A stretch of 20,327 nt of DNA. Origin: Deltaproteobacteria bacterium (GTDB lineage: Bacteria; Desulfobacterota; GWC2-55-46; DRQE01). The translations under genes and the position numbers were made by a program. Below, piece by piece: positions 1-8,246 of the stretch (positions are counted from its first letter, which is position 1; each line of letters opens with the position of its first letter). The notes under the pieces are model-generated. The model was not told where the DNA came from. It did no database searches and saw only the letters and a program-made list of their open reading frames with translations. The stretch lies in assembly GCA_030631875.1 (NCBI GenBank), contig DAOVKH010000004.1:1-20327 (forward strand), given 5' to 3'.

Positions 1-1
1 T

Positions 2-895
2 ACGATGGACGACGGCGCGGACCTGGTCAGTGAACTCCATAAGAAGAGGAAGGCTCAGGCCGACGCGCTCTTGGGTTCGACCGAAGAGACGACGACCGGT
101 GTCATAAGGCTTAAGGCTCTTGCCGGAGAAGGGCGTTTAAAGTTCCCCGTCATTGCCGTTAACGATGCCTACACAAAGCACTTCTTCGATAACCGCTACG
201 GTACAGGCCAGTCAACTCTCGACGGTATAATAAGAGCAACGAATAGGCTCTTGGCCGGTTCAGTATTCGTTGTAGTAGGGTACGGATGGTGCGGTAAGGG
301 GCTTGCGATGAGAGCCGCCGGAATGGGCGCTAATGTAGTAGTAACCGAGATAGATCCACTAAAGGCACTCGAGGCCGTTATGGATGGTTACCGTGTAATG
401 CCAATGGCAGAGGCCGCCAAGATAGGCGATAACTTCTGTACCGTTACAGGTAACATAAACGTAATACGCAAGGAGCACTTCAAGGTCATGAAGGACGGAG
501 TTATCGTTTCGAACTCCGGACACTTTAACGTTGAGCTTGGTCTCGAAGGCCTTAAGAGCATAACCAAGAAGAAGAAGACCATCAGAGGCTTCATCAACGA
601 GTATACGCTTAAGAGTGGCAAGAGGATATGCGTACTCGCCGAGGGCAGGCTCGTAAACCTCGCCAGTGCCGAAGGTCATCCGGCATGCGTCATGGATATG
701 AGCTTCGCAAACCAGGCCCTAAGCGCGGCATATCTCGTGAAGAATGCCAAGAAGCTCAACAATGAAGTCTACGTTGTGCCTGAGGCAATAGATAGCGAAA
801 TAGCCAGGCTAAAGCTCACTGCCATGGGTGTCAAGATAGACACCTTGACGGCCGAGCAGAAGCACTACCTCTCCTCATGGGAGATGGGTACATAA
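2..895 (+). CDS. ahcY: Adenosylhomocysteinase, C-terminal part (5' end outside window)
   Basis: Hydrolyses S-adenosylhomocysteine to adenosine and homocysteine in the cytoplasm, relieving product inhibition of methyltransferases. The reading frame is open from base 2. The ATG at 5 is internal, because the residues around it (MDDGADL) match the substrate-domain DDG(A/G)D motif of the family, so the N-terminal third lies upstream of the window. Visible further on are the NAD-binding Rossmann loop GYGWCGKG (about residues 93-100 counted from that ATG), the segment VIVSNSGHFNVE, and the C-terminal EGRLVNLASAEGHP signature. The protein ends in SSWEMGT, without the KPxxYRY tail of the long eukaryotic-like type. 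This, and WC instead of DV in the glycine loop, is what I recall from the shorter archaeal/thermophile-type enzymes. A hairpin about 75 bases downstream probably ends the transcript. The family assignment is very secure. Confidence 0.97.
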   Translation, partial: TMDDGADLVSELHKKRKAQADALLGSTEETTTGVIRLKALAGEGRLKFPVIAVNDAYTKHFFDNRYGTGQSTLDGIIRATNRLLAGSVFVVVGYGWCGKGLAMRAAGMGANVVVTEIDPLKALEAVMDGYRVMPMAEAAKIGDNFCTVTGNINVIRKEHFKVMKDGVIVSNSGHFNVELGLEGLKSITKKKKTIRGFINEYTLKSGKRICVLAEGRLVNLASAEGHPACVMDMSFANQALSAAYLVKNAKKLNNEVYVVPEAIDSEIARLKLTAMGVKIDTLTAEQKHYLSSWEMGT

Positions 896-968
896 GAGAT
901 AAATAACGCGCGGGTAGGGGCTCTTATTGCCGATTCGGCACCGACCTCCCCGTTGTAGGTGATCTTTT

Positions 969-1016
969 TAAAGCCCCCCTTGTCCAATATAGTAATATTG
1001 AGCAAGGGGGGCTTTA
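969..1016 (+). terminator. Long perfect hairpin after ahcY, likely intrinsic terminator
   Basis: A 14-bp perfect inverted repeat pairs 969-982 (TAAAGCCCCCCTTG) with 1003-1016. The loop itself folds: CAATAT at 985-990 pairs with ATATTG at 995-1000. The right arm ends in GGCTTTA, so the U-run is short, but the G/C-rich stem core is very stable. It lies between ahcY and bamD and fits an intrinsic terminator for ahcY. Bases 896-968 before it hold nothing I can identify. Confidence 0.7.
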
Positions 1017-1041
1017 TATGTTATACTAATAGAAGTGCCAT

Positions 1042-1047
1042 TATAAT
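1042..1047 (+). promoter_or_regulatory. Candidate -10 box for bamD
   Basis: An exact TATAAT lies 26 bases before the bamD ATG, but no good -35 sits 16-18 bases upstream of it. An alternative promoter uses TTGAGC (998-1003), an 18-base spacer and TATACT (1022-1027). That -35 would lie inside the terminator hairpin. Either would give a short leader carrying the strong ribosome binding site at 1059-1068. This is a motif match only. Confidence 0.35.
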
Positions 1048-1073
1048 CGGGTTAATTGGAGAGGGGGGTGTCC

Positions 1074-1856
1074 ATGCTTAGAGGCAGTAGGGTTTTATTT
1101 AGAAACGGATCATTATTCTTAGCCGTCTTAGTCTTTTCTTCTATGGCCTTGAGTTCGTGCGCCTTTAAAGAAAAGGAGACAGATAGTCTCTCGCGCTTTG
1201 AGGTTCAGGAGCTATATCAAAGAGGAAGCGCTAAGTACCAGAACGGCTACTACATGGAGGCCGAGGACTTCTTCAAGAAGATTGTCGAGTCTTACCCTTT
1301 AAGTAATGAGGCCGCATTGGCTCAACTGGCTCTTGCCGATATATATTACGCGACCGAAGAGTACGAGGACGCAGCCTCTTACTATACGACCTTTTATTCG
1401 TTTCACCCCGCACATCCAAAGGCTCACTATGCGCTCTTTCAGAAAGGCATGAGCCACTTTAAGGGAGTCGTCGGCGTTGACAGGGATCAGACCGAGACCC
1501 GTAAAGCCCTCTTTACCTTTGAGGATTTTATAGCGGGATATCCGGATAGCATGTATATAGAAAAGGCTCTGGAGCTAAAGGTCTTTCTCCGAAGAAGGCT
1601 CGCCGATAGTGAACTCTATGTCGGCAGATATTACTTTAAGAGAAAGAACTATAAGGGAGCACTCTTGAGGCTTGCCGATATTCTGGCGAAGTACCCTGAG
1701 GTTGGTCTCACCGATAAGGTGCTCTACTATATAGGTGAGTCTTACGGACACCTCGGTGAAGATGAACTCGCCAAGGATGCCTATAACACTTTGCTTAGCG
1801 AGTACCCGAAGAGTCCGTTTGTAGGCTTTGCTCAACGCAAGCTTGCCGAAGGCTAA
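1074..1856 (+). CDS. bamD: Outer membrane protein assembly factor BamD (lipoprotein)
   Basis: An essential lipoprotein of the BAM complex in most Gram-negatives. It sits on the periplasmic side of the outer membrane and helps BamA fold beta-barrel proteins. The 260-residue protein begins with a basic stretch, a hydrophobic core and a lipobox LSSC, with acylated Cys at residue 29. TPR-like helical repeats follow (QRGSAKYQNGYYMEAEDFFKK and later copies). The family-typical segment VDRDQTETRKAL followed by F-F-YP-S-Y separates BamD from other TPR lipoproteins. I chose the ATG at 1074 over a TTG at 1056 because GGAGAGGGGGG at 1059-1069 is a ribosome binding site inside the longer version. The gene stands after a terminator with its own candidate promoter, and a TPR gene follows 77 bases later. 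Confidence 0.92.
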   Translation: MLRGSRVLFRNGSLFLAVLVFSSMALSSCAFKEKETDSLSRFEVQELYQRGSAKYQNGYYMEAEDFFKKIVESYPLSNEAALAQLALADIYYATEEYEDAASYYTTFYSFHPAHPKAHYALFQKGMSHFKGVVGVDRDQTETRKALFTFEDFIAGYPDSMYIEKALELKVFLRRRLADSELYVGRYYFKRKNYKGALLRLADILAKYPEVGLTDKVLYYIGESYGHLGEDELAKDAYNTLLSEYPKSPFVGFAQRKLAEG

Positions 1857-1933
1857 CTCTTCTTGTAGAATAATTCTTAGAATCATTTTTATATATCAGA
1901 TATCAAATCTCACATAGGAAAGGAGTAATTCTT

Positions 1934-2638
1934 ATGACAGGGCAGTGGCACGAAAACTATGAGGCAGGTAAAAAATTCTTTGAAGAAAATAACTACGCTG
2001 AAGCACTCGTACACCTTGAGATTGTACTGAGAGAGAAGGACGGCTTTGCCGACGTATATAATATGCTCGGTATAATTTATTATAATGCTAATCGTAATGA
2101 AGAGGCAGTGAGGGCCTTAAGGAGGTCCTTGGAGTTGAACCCCCGCTATACCGAGGCATCCTTGAATCTGTCGGTTGTCTATAATGAAATGGGCGAATAC
2201 GAGAAAGCTCAAGAGGCCTACGCGCTGGCTAAGCTCTCAAGCGGGCACGATGAGAGCACATACCTCGACCCTTACGTTAAGGGGCGTCTTGCTAATATGC
2301 ACGCCGACATAGGGAATATTTATAAGGATCTTGGTCGTTACGATGAGGCTATGAGCGAATATAAGATGGCCTTAAGTCTGCGTCCGGACTTCGTTGATAT
2401 AAAGATGAACCTGGCTGTAGTTTACCGGGATCTTAAGGATTACGCGCGTGCCATAAACATACTTAAGGAAGCCATTGATCTGAAGGAGAATTTTCTTGAC
2501 GGTAGAGTTCAGCTTGGCCTTACCTACTACACGATGGATGAGCATCTGAAGGCCAAGGAGGAGTGGCAAGCTGTCCTTACAAAAGACCCGTCGCACAAGT
2601 TGGCCAATATGTATATCAATCTCTTGAAGGGGAAGTAG
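1934..2638 (+). CDS. Soluble tetratricopeptide-repeat protein, function unknown
   Basis: A 234-residue protein made almost wholly of TPR units of about 34 residues. Three run from roughly residue 4 to 105 and three from about 118 to 219, with a linker (SSGHDESTYLDPY) between the two blocks. Repeat hallmarks such as the A--LG-IYY----EEA and YDEAMSEYKMALSLRP patterns are clear. There is no signal peptide or membrane segment, so it is probably cytoplasmic and acts as a protein-binding scaffold. Partner and pathway cannot be read from sequence. AGGAAAGGAG at 1916-1925 gives the ATG at 1934 strong support. It follows bamD by 77 bases on the same strand and may be co-transcribed with it. Its 3' end faces alaS. 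Confidence 0.85.
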   Translation: MTGQWHENYEAGKKFFEENNYAEALVHLEIVLREKDGFADVYNMLGIIYYNANRNEEAVRALRRSLELNPRYTEASLNLSVVYNEMGEYEKAQEAYALAKLSSGHDESTYLDPYVKGRLANMHADIGNIYKDLGRYDEAMSEYKMALSLRPDFVDIKMNLAVVYRDLKDYARAINILKEAIDLKENFLDGRVQLGLTYYTMDEHLKAKEEWQAVLTKDPSHKLANMYINLLKGK

Positions 2639-2654
2639 CCTTTAAGCGGTGCGA

Positions 2655-2683
2655 TAAAAGCCCACATGCTTTGTGGAGTGGGA
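2655..2683 (-). terminator. Possible alaS-side terminator in the convergent gap
   Basis: Read on the minus strand, CCACA-AAGCA-TGTGG (2676-2662) is followed by GCTTTTATC, a short U-run, which fits a modest terminator for the long minus-strand gene run ending with alaS. On the plus strand the hairpin has no U-run after it. An outer pair TTTAAGC (2641-2647) and GCTTAAA (2691-2697) could enclose it. The remainder of the 2639-2759 gap shows nothing recognisable. Confidence 0.45.
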
Positions 2684-2759
2684 GAGTATAGCTTAAAAGT
2701 CGGCAGCCACTTTCTCCACTTCAGTGTCAGTCAATAGATAAGGGGGACGCGACGAATCT

Positions 2760-5417
2760 TTACTTATTGCTCTTCTTTGCCATCTCTTCTATCGTCTTTG
2801 AGGCCAACTCAACGGCCTCTTCAAGCTTGTCGGTTAGTTCTCCGCCGCCTTGAGCCATATCGGGGCGTCCGCCGCCCTTACCACCGATTACCGGCGCAAC
2901 TTGTTTTACAATCTCACCGGCGCTGAACCTCTTAGTAAGGTCTTTCGTTACGGCTGCGAGCACGATGGCTTTTTTACCGCTCTTTGCAAGAAGAACTACT
3001 ATCCCCGAGCCGAGCTTTTGCCTAAGCGCGTCGGCCATCTGCCTTAATTCTTTTGGGTCTTCTACAATGACGCTTGAGGTGACGTAGCTTACGTCGCCGA
3101 CGGTCTTCTTTTTATCTATGAGTTCTACTGCGGCCTTGGATTTATCTCCGGCCTTTAGCTTCTCTACTTCTTTTTCGAGTCTTTTTTGTCTTTCGAGTAG
3201 CCTTGATATCTTCTCGGGTACCTCCAAGCGTGTGGCCTTGAGCATGACGCCTGCCTCACGGATGAGCCTGTCGGATTCCGTTAGGAATTCTATCGCACCT
3301 TCTCCGGATATAGCTTCAATGCGCCTGACACCTGCCGCTACCGAGCTTTCGGCCGATACCTTTATGAGACCTATGTCGCCCGTAGTCTTTACGTGTGTGC
3401 CGCCACAGAGCTCCGCACTTGCGCCTTCGACACTTACCATGCGAACCGTGCCGCCGTATTTCTCTCCAAAGAAGGCCAGCGCACCCTTGGCAACGGCTTC
3501 TTTATAGGGAAGCTCTTCTGTCGTAACGGCAATGTCTTTGGATATAACGGCATTCACCTCTCGCTCTATCTCTTCTATCTCGTCTCTACCGAGTGCGGAG
3601 AAGTGGTTAAAGTCAAAGCGAAGTGCTTTGTCCGTTACGAGTGATCCGGCCTGACGTACGTGGTTGCCGAGTTTTTTCCTGAGTGCTGCGTGCAGTAGGT
3701 GCGTTGCCGTATGGTTTCTGCATGTGGCACGGCGTCGGTCGATGTCGGGTACGAGCTCAAGCGGCTCGTTTATCTCGACGGTGCCTTCTTCTATAACGCA
3801 TTGATGTATTGTCAGCGTGGGTGTCGGGCGCAGGGTATCCAAGACCTTTACTATAACGCCGGTGCCGACCATTACTCCCGTGTCGCCTCGTTGACCGCCC
3901 GACTCACCGTAAAACGGTGTCTCTGCCGTAGTTATCACTACGCGGTCTCCCTGTAGTGCCGTCCCTGTAGGCGCGCCGTCCTTCAATATGCACGTAACAT
4001 CCGCGGATGTTACGGCCAAGTCGTAGCCGACAAACTTCGAGGTGAGTCCCTTTTCGGAGAGCTTTATATATGCCTTGGTCTCATCTGCCTCAGAGCCCGT
4101 GCCCTTCCAAGATTTTCTCGCCGTCTCTTTCTGGCGTTCCATCTCAAGGGTGAATTCGTCTTCGTCGACCGTAAGGCCATCTTTCCTTAGTATGTCGGCC
4201 GTAAGGTCTAAGGGAAAGCCGTAGGTGTCGTAGAGCTTAAAGGCAAATGCGCCGGATATGATATTCGCGCCTGCCTTCTTTACGGACTTAATTTCTTCTG
4301 TCAGTATTGATAGCCCTTTGTCGAGGGTCTCGAAGAATCGCTCCTCTTCACTCTCGGTGGCCTTTACGATTAGTTCCTTTGCCTGTATGAGTTCAGGGTA
4401 TATCGTGCCCATGAAGTCAGCTACGAGGGCGGCGACCTTATGGAGGAATGGGGTCTTAAATCCTATGAAGCGTCCGTGACGTGCCGCTCGGCGCATGATG
4501 CGTCTAAGGACGTAGCCGCGCCCTTCGTTAGAGGGCAGAAGTCCGTCGGATATTAGAAAGGCCGAGGCTCTGGCGTGGTCCGCTATGGCACGTATAGATA
4601 TGTCCGTGTCGTTATCTTTGCCGTAGGTCTTCTTCGATAGCTCTTCTATAAATTTTATTATGGGCGTGAAGAGGTCTGTCTCGTAGTTGGTTGTGCGACC
4701 CTGCATAACAGCACTCAAGCGTTCAAGGCCAAGCCCTGTGTCGATACTCGGCTTAGGCAGAGGCGTTAATTTACCTGTACCGTCCCTGTCGTATTGCATG
4801 AATACGAGGTTCCAAAGCTCAAGGTAGCGGTCGCATTCGCATCCAACGTCGCAGCCATCTTTACCGCAGCCCATATCTTCGCCCTGGTCGATTAAGATTT
4901 CCGAGCACGGGCCGCACGGGCCTACCTCGCCCATACTCCAAAAGTTATCGGCCTCTCCGAGGCGTCGAATCCTGTCGTGCGATATGTCCGTGAAGGTCTT
5001 CCACAGCTCTTCGGCTTCGTCGTCGGTCTCGAAGACCGTTGCGAAGAGTTTATCTTTCGGGAGCTTCATCTCTACTGTGAGGAATTCCCATGCGTACTTG
5101 ATGGCGTCTTCTTTAAAGTAATCGCCAAAGGAGAAGTTCCCTAACATCTCGAAGAAGGTATGGTGTCGAGGCGTATGTCCGACATTCTCTAAATCGTTAT
5201 GCTTACCTCCGGCGCGCACGCACTTCTGAGAGCTCGCGGCCTGCGTGTAGCTGCGGGTCTCTTCGCCAAGGAGTACCTTCTTGAATTGAACCATTCCGGC
5301 GTTGGTGAATAGAAGCGTGGGGTCGCCCTCTGGGATGAGCCCGGAGGAGGGGACTACTCTGTGTCCCTTTGCCTTAAAGTATCTTAGGAAGCTATCTCGT
5401 ATCTCGCTTGATGTCAT
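2760..5417 (-). CDS. alaS: Alanine--tRNA ligase
   Basis: Charges tRNA-Ala with alanine in the cytoplasm, as a class II synthetase with its own editing domain. At 885 residues it is of normal bacterial length. The N-terminal catalytic core starts with SSEIRDSFLRYF and FTNAGMVQFK. The editing-domain zinc ligands are visible as HTATH (H569, H573) and CGGTH (C671, H675). The C-terminal domain carries the glycine-rich GGKGGGRPDMAQGGG. A cysteine-rich insertion follows GPCSEI in the catalytic domain (C184, C189, C193, C195). It is the last gene of the minus-strand run, 20 bases after recX. Its ATG has only a weak Shine-Dalgarno (GAGA), so translation may depend partly on recX. The sequence is intact throughout. 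Confidence 0.98.
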   Translation of the reverse strand: MTSSEIRDSFLRYFKAKGHRVVPSSGLIPEGDPTLLFTNAGMVQFKKVLLGEETRSYTQAASSQKCVRAGGKHNDLENVGHTPRHHTFFEMLGNFSFGDYFKEDAIKYAWEFLTVEMKLPKDKLFATVFETDDEAEELWKTFTDISHDRIRRLGEADNFWSMGEVGPCGPCSEILIDQGEDMGCGKDGCDVGCECDRYLELWNLVFMQYDRDGTGKLTPLPKPSIDTGLGLERLSAVMQGRTTNYETDLFTPIIKFIEELSKKTYGKDNDTDISIRAIADHARASAFLISDGLLPSNEGRGYVLRRIMRRAARHGRFIGFKTPFLHKVAALVADFMGTIYPELIQAKELIVKATESEEERFFETLDKGLSILTEEIKSVKKAGANIISGAFAFKLYDTYGFPLDLTADILRKDGLTVDEDEFTLEMERQKETARKSWKGTGSEADETKAYIKLSEKGLTSKFVGYDLAVTSADVTCILKDGAPTGTALQGDRVVITTAETPFYGESGGQRGDTGVMVGTGVIVKVLDTLRPTPTLTIHQCVIEEGTVEINEPLELVPDIDRRRATCRNHTATHLLHAALRKKLGNHVRQAGSLVTDKALRFDFNHFSALGRDEIEEIEREVNAVISKDIAVTTEELPYKEAVAKGALAFFGEKYGGTVRMVSVEGASAELCGGTHVKTTGDIGLIKVSAESSVAAGVRRIEAISGEGAIEFLTESDRLIREAGVMLKATRLEVPEKISRLLERQKRLEKEVEKLKAGDKSKAAVELIDKKKTVGDVSYVTSSVIVEDPKELRQMADALRQKLGSGIVVLLAKSGKKAIVLAAVTKDLTKRFSAGEIVKQVAPVIGGKGGGRPDMAQGGGELTDKLEEAVELASKTIEEMAKKSNK

Positions 5418-5437
5418 GTTGGTCTCTGTTCTCAGAT

Positions 5438-5974
5438 CTATTTTTCGCTGATGTTGTCGAGCGTTTGTCTTATTAAATCCGTCGTAAAGCCGCGCGAGGC
5501 TAAGTGGCGCATAGCCTTTAATTTATTCTCGGTCGATATTTCCGCCGACGACGCACAGGAGATACCTTTGACGCGTAGCCACTTTGTGAGTGCCTTCATA
5601 GCCGTAGACGACTCTTCTTCAGTGGAGAGAGCGTTGATCACGGCTTCGATAATGTCTCGCTCTACGCCGTATCTCTTAAGGTCGGCTCTTATCTTTAGCC
5701 TTCCCCAATTCTTTGTCTTTGTTCTGTGTCTGAGAAGTTCTTCAGCGAAGGTGTGGTCATTTAAGTAGCCTTCATCGACGAGTTTGTCTATGGTATCGTC
5801 GATGACATCGGCCGTGAAGACTTCCTTGGCCGTAAGCTTTGTTCTTACTTCGAAGACCGACCTATTCCTGTATGACAGATACTTAAATGCCAGGGATAGG
5901 CACTCCCCGACACTCCTTTCGGTATCTTTACCAAATGCATTGTCACTCTTTTTGGTCTCCGCGCCTTCGTTCAT
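5438..5974 (-). CDS. recX: Regulatory protein RecX
   Basis: RecX proteins bind RecA filaments and limit or modulate strand exchange. This one has 178 residues with the three-helix repeats of the family: SLAFKYLSYRNRSVFEVRTKL, then the hallmark LVDEGYLNDHTFAEELLRHR, and a C-terminal repeat ending with LASRGFTTDLIRQTL. It lies downstream of recA with pilT in between and 6 bases from the pilT stop. No clear Shine-Dalgarno precedes the ATG, and the first 20 or so residues are acidic/polar and probably disordered, so the exact start is uncertain. Separation from recA by another gene is less usual than direct recA-recX adjacency, but the same transcript is likely. Confidence 0.9.
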   Translation of the reverse strand: MNEGAETKKSDNAFGKDTERSVGECLSLAFKYLSYRNRSVFEVRTKLTAKEVFTADVIDDTIDKLVDEGYLNDHTFAEELLRHRTKTKNWGRLKIRADLKRYGVERDIIEAVINALSTEEESSTAMKALTKWLRVKGISCASSAEISTENKLKAMRHLASRGFTTDLIRQTLDNISEK

Positions 5975-5980
5975 GAAAGA

Positions 5981-7177
5981 TTAAAAACGATCTAAGCCCG
6001 GAGGTGCTCCGCCGTCGGTATCTCCTCCGCCCGGCTCCGTGCCCTCCGTTCCGGGTGTGGCATCGCTATCGGTATCTCCCCATTCCGTATCGCTCGTTCC
6101 TGATACGCCCTGCACCCTGAGGGCAAAGTCGTCGGGGTTGCTCGATTGCTTAAGAGCCTCGTCGTAGCTTATAAGTTTCTTGCCCATCAGATCCATGAGT
6201 GATTGGTCGAAGGTCTGCATTCCGTATGTGGTCTGCCCCTTCGAGATTGCATCACTTATCTCTTTGGTCTTATCCTTGTCTGTTATACACTCCTTTATCC
6301 TTGCCGTTGCCACGAGTACCTCGACGGCTGGTACGCGTGAGTGCCCGTCAATGGTCGGAAGAAGTCTCTGAGATACGACACCCTTTAGGATGCCGGCCAG
6401 CTGTATGCGAATTTGTTTCTGTTGGTATGGGGGGAAGCTCGACACTATTCGGTTTACCGTCTCCATGGCATCTATCGTGTGGAGTGTAGATAGGACGAGG
6501 TGACCTGTCTCGGCCGCCGTCATGGCTATCTCGATTGTCTCTAAGTCTCTCATCTCACCGACCATAATGACGTCAGGGTCTTGCCTTAATGCACCCTTAA
6601 GTGCCGCGGCAAAGGACTTTGTGTCGACTCCCATCTCTCGCTGATTGATGATACTCTTCTTATCTCTGTGAAGGAACTCGATAGGGTCTTCGACCGAAAC
6701 TATATTGCAGGAACGGTTGTTGTTTATCTCGTCTATCATAGAGGCGAGGGTAGTGGACTTACCACTTCCCGTGATTCCCGTAACGAGTATGAGGCCTCGC
6801 ATTTCCTGCGATAATTTATTGAGTACGGGCGGAAGGTGTAGCTCTTCGAATGTCTTAATCGTAACGGGGATGACCCTTAGGACTACGCCTACGGCTCCGC
6901 GCTGTTGGAATATATTCACCCTGAAGCGGCCAAGCCCCGGGACGCTGTAGGCTATATCGGCCTGATGTTCGTTCTTGAAGATTTCTTTCTGCGCGTCATT
7001 GAGTAGCTTCATGGCGCACTGTGCTACATCATCTGGTGCCATGCGCGGCTGATCCTTAATGGGCGTAAGCTTTCCGAATATTCTTAATATCGGCGGTAGG
7101 CCTGCCTTTAGGTGTATATCCGAGGCCTGCGCCTTTACCGCGTGATTTAATATTGCGCCTAAATCAATATCCGACAT
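5981..7177 (-). CDS. pilT: Type IV pilus retraction ATPase PilT
   Basis: A cytoplasmic hexameric ATPase that depolymerises type IV pili, driving twitching, surface sensing or DNA uptake. The 398-residue protein has the N-terminal PAS-like domain (ASDIHLKAG at about 18-26), Walker A GITGSGKS (134-141), the Asp box around SVEDPIEF (161-168), Walker B DVIMVGEMRD (202-211) and the His box around ETGHLVLSTLHT (223-234). These are PilT-type rather than PilB-type; distinguishing PilT from PilU needs alignment. Residues from about 359 form an acidic Gly/Pro/Thr-rich tail ending GLDRF, beyond the usual PilT length. The ATG at 7177 is chosen: the longer alternative at 7195 would translate the ribosome binding site itself. 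The start lies 1 base after the recA stop. No other pilus gene is in the window. Confidence 0.93.
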   Translation of the reverse strand: MSDIDLGAILNHAVKAQASDIHLKAGLPPILRIFGKLTPIKDQPRMAPDDVAQCAMKLLNDAQKEIFKNEHQADIAYSVPGLGRFRVNIFQQRGAVGVVLRVIPVTIKTFEELHLPPVLNKLSQEMRGLILVTGITGSGKSTTLASMIDEINNNRSCNIVSVEDPIEFLHRDKKSIINQREMGVDTKSFAAALKGALRQDPDVIMVGEMRDLETIEIAMTAAETGHLVLSTLHTIDAMETVNRIVSSFPPYQQKQIRIQLAGILKGVVSQRLLPTIDGHSRVPAVEVLVATARIKECITDKDKTKEISDAISKGQTTYGMQTFDQSLMDLMGKKLISYDEALKQSSNPDDFALRVQGVSGTSDTEWGDTDSDATPGTEGTEPGGGDTDGGAPPGLDRF

Positions 7178-7178
7178 A

Positions 7179-8222
7179 CTATTTGTCCTCCTCATTCTTA
7201 GACTTCGTCAAGCCGTGAGCGCTAAAGAGTTTCTCCTCTATCTCAGCGACCATCTCAGGGTTCTCCTTGAGGTGCTTTCTGACGTTCTCCTTGCCTTGCC
7301 CTATGCGTGTGCCGTCGTAAGAGAACCACGACCCGCTTTTTTCTATTATATCTTCCTTTACGGCCATATCTATTATGTCGCCTTCGCGCGATATGCCTTC
7401 GTTGAATATTATATCGAACTCCGCTTCTTTGAAGGGAGGGGCCATCTTGTTCTTTACGACCTTCACTCTCGTACGGTTGCCTATGACGGCATCTCCTGAT
7501 TTAATCTGACCTATGCGCCTTATGTCCATTCTGATAGATGCGTAGAATTTAAGTGCATTTCCGCCTGTGGTCGTCTCAGGGCTACCGAAGAATACGCCTA
7601 TCTTGTGGCGTATCTGGTTTATGAATATAAGACTCGTCTTGCTCTTGGCTATCGTGCCTGTGAGCTTTCTGAGTGCCTGGCTCATGAGGCGCGCCTGAAG
7701 CCCCATGTGGGAGTCTCCCATCTCGCCCTCTATCTCGGCTCTTGGAACGAGTGCGGCTACAGAGTCTATGACTATCAAGTCAACGGCACCGCTTCTTATG
7801 AGCATGTCGGTTATCTCGAGAGCCTGCTCTCCGGTGTCGGGCTGTGAGAGGAGGAGTTCTTCGGCATTTACGCCGAGCTTCTTTGCGTACTCGATGTCGA
7901 GGGCGTGCTCTGCGTCTACAAAGGCCACCGTACCGCCTGACTTCTGAGCCTCTGCCGATATATGTAGCGAAAGTGTCGTCTTACCGGAAGACTCCGGGCC
8001 GTATATTTCTATTACCCTGCCTCTTGGGATGCCGCCTATGCCAAGGGCTATGTCAAGGGCCGGTGAGCCGGTCGATATGGCCTCTATGTCGGCTACACTT
8101 CTGCCTTCTCCCATGCGCATGATAGAGCCTTTGCCGAATTGCTTCTCTATCTGACCTATGGCCAACTCTATGGCCTTGCTTTTGTTTTCAGCGGCCTTGG
8201 CCGCTTTGTCTGTTGTTGCCAT
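7179..8222 (-). CDS. recA: Recombinase RecA
   Basis: The DNA-dependent ATPase that pairs and exchanges homologous strands and triggers LexA-type self-cleavage. It has 347 residues, normal for the family. Walker A is GPESSGKT (75-82). Walker B is the LIVIDSVAALVPRAE segment. The L1 loop is near EGEMGDSHMGLQARLMSQALR, and L2 follows NQIRHKIGVFFGSPETTTGG. The C-terminus ends acidic (KSKNEEDK), as is usual for RecA autoregulation. A strong AAGGAGG precedes the ATG and can fold into a small hairpin. The gene lies 23 bases after thpR and 1 base before pilT. I see no obvious SOS operator in that 23-base gap, so any LexA control would have to act from inside thpR or further upstream. Confidence 0.99.
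   Translation of the reverse strand: MATTDKAAKAAENKSKAIELAIGQIEKQFGKGSIMRMGEGRSVADIEAISTGSPALDIALGIGGIPRGRVIEIYGPESSGKTTLSLHISAEAQKSGGTVAFVDAEHALDIEYAKKLGVNAEELLLSQPDTGEQALEITDMLIRSGAVDLIVIDSVAALVPRAEIEGEMGDSHMGLQARLMSQALRKLTGTIAKSKTSLIFINQIRHKIGVFFGSPETTTGGNALKFYASIRMDIRRIGQIKSGDAVIGNRTRVKVVKNKMAPPFKEAEFDIIFNEGISREGDIIDMAVKEDIIEKSGSWFSYDGTRIGQGKENVRKHLKENPEMVAEIEEKLFSAHGLTKSKNEEDK
7187..7193 (-). promoter_or_regulatory. pilT ribosome binding site inside the recA 3' end
   Basis: GAGGAGG on the minus strand lies 9 bases before the ATG at 7177 and within the last codons of recA. It decides the pilT start against the upstream in-frame ATG at 7195, and it makes translational coupling between recA and pilT likely. 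Confidence 0.8.
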
Positions 8223-8231
8223 ATCTTTAAT

Positions 8232-8246
8232 AACCTCCTTAAGGTT
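8232..8246 (-). promoter_or_regulatory. Hairpin around the recA ribosome binding site
   Basis: On the minus strand AACCT (8246-8242) pairs with AGGTT (8236-8232) across a TAAGG loop, so the AAGGAGG of recA is split between loop and stem. The 5' arm touches the thpR stop codon, so ribosomes finishing thpR would melt it. The stem is only 5 bp. Its existence is read directly from the sequence; the coupling is inference. Confidence 0.35.

Noticed and set aside
1857..1933. Terminator or operator between bamD and the TPR gene
   Set aside because: The hairpin near 1874-1884 has only 4 bp with a T-run after it, and TAATTCTTA occurs twice (1871-1879, 1926-1934). Both are likely chance in A/T-rich sequence.
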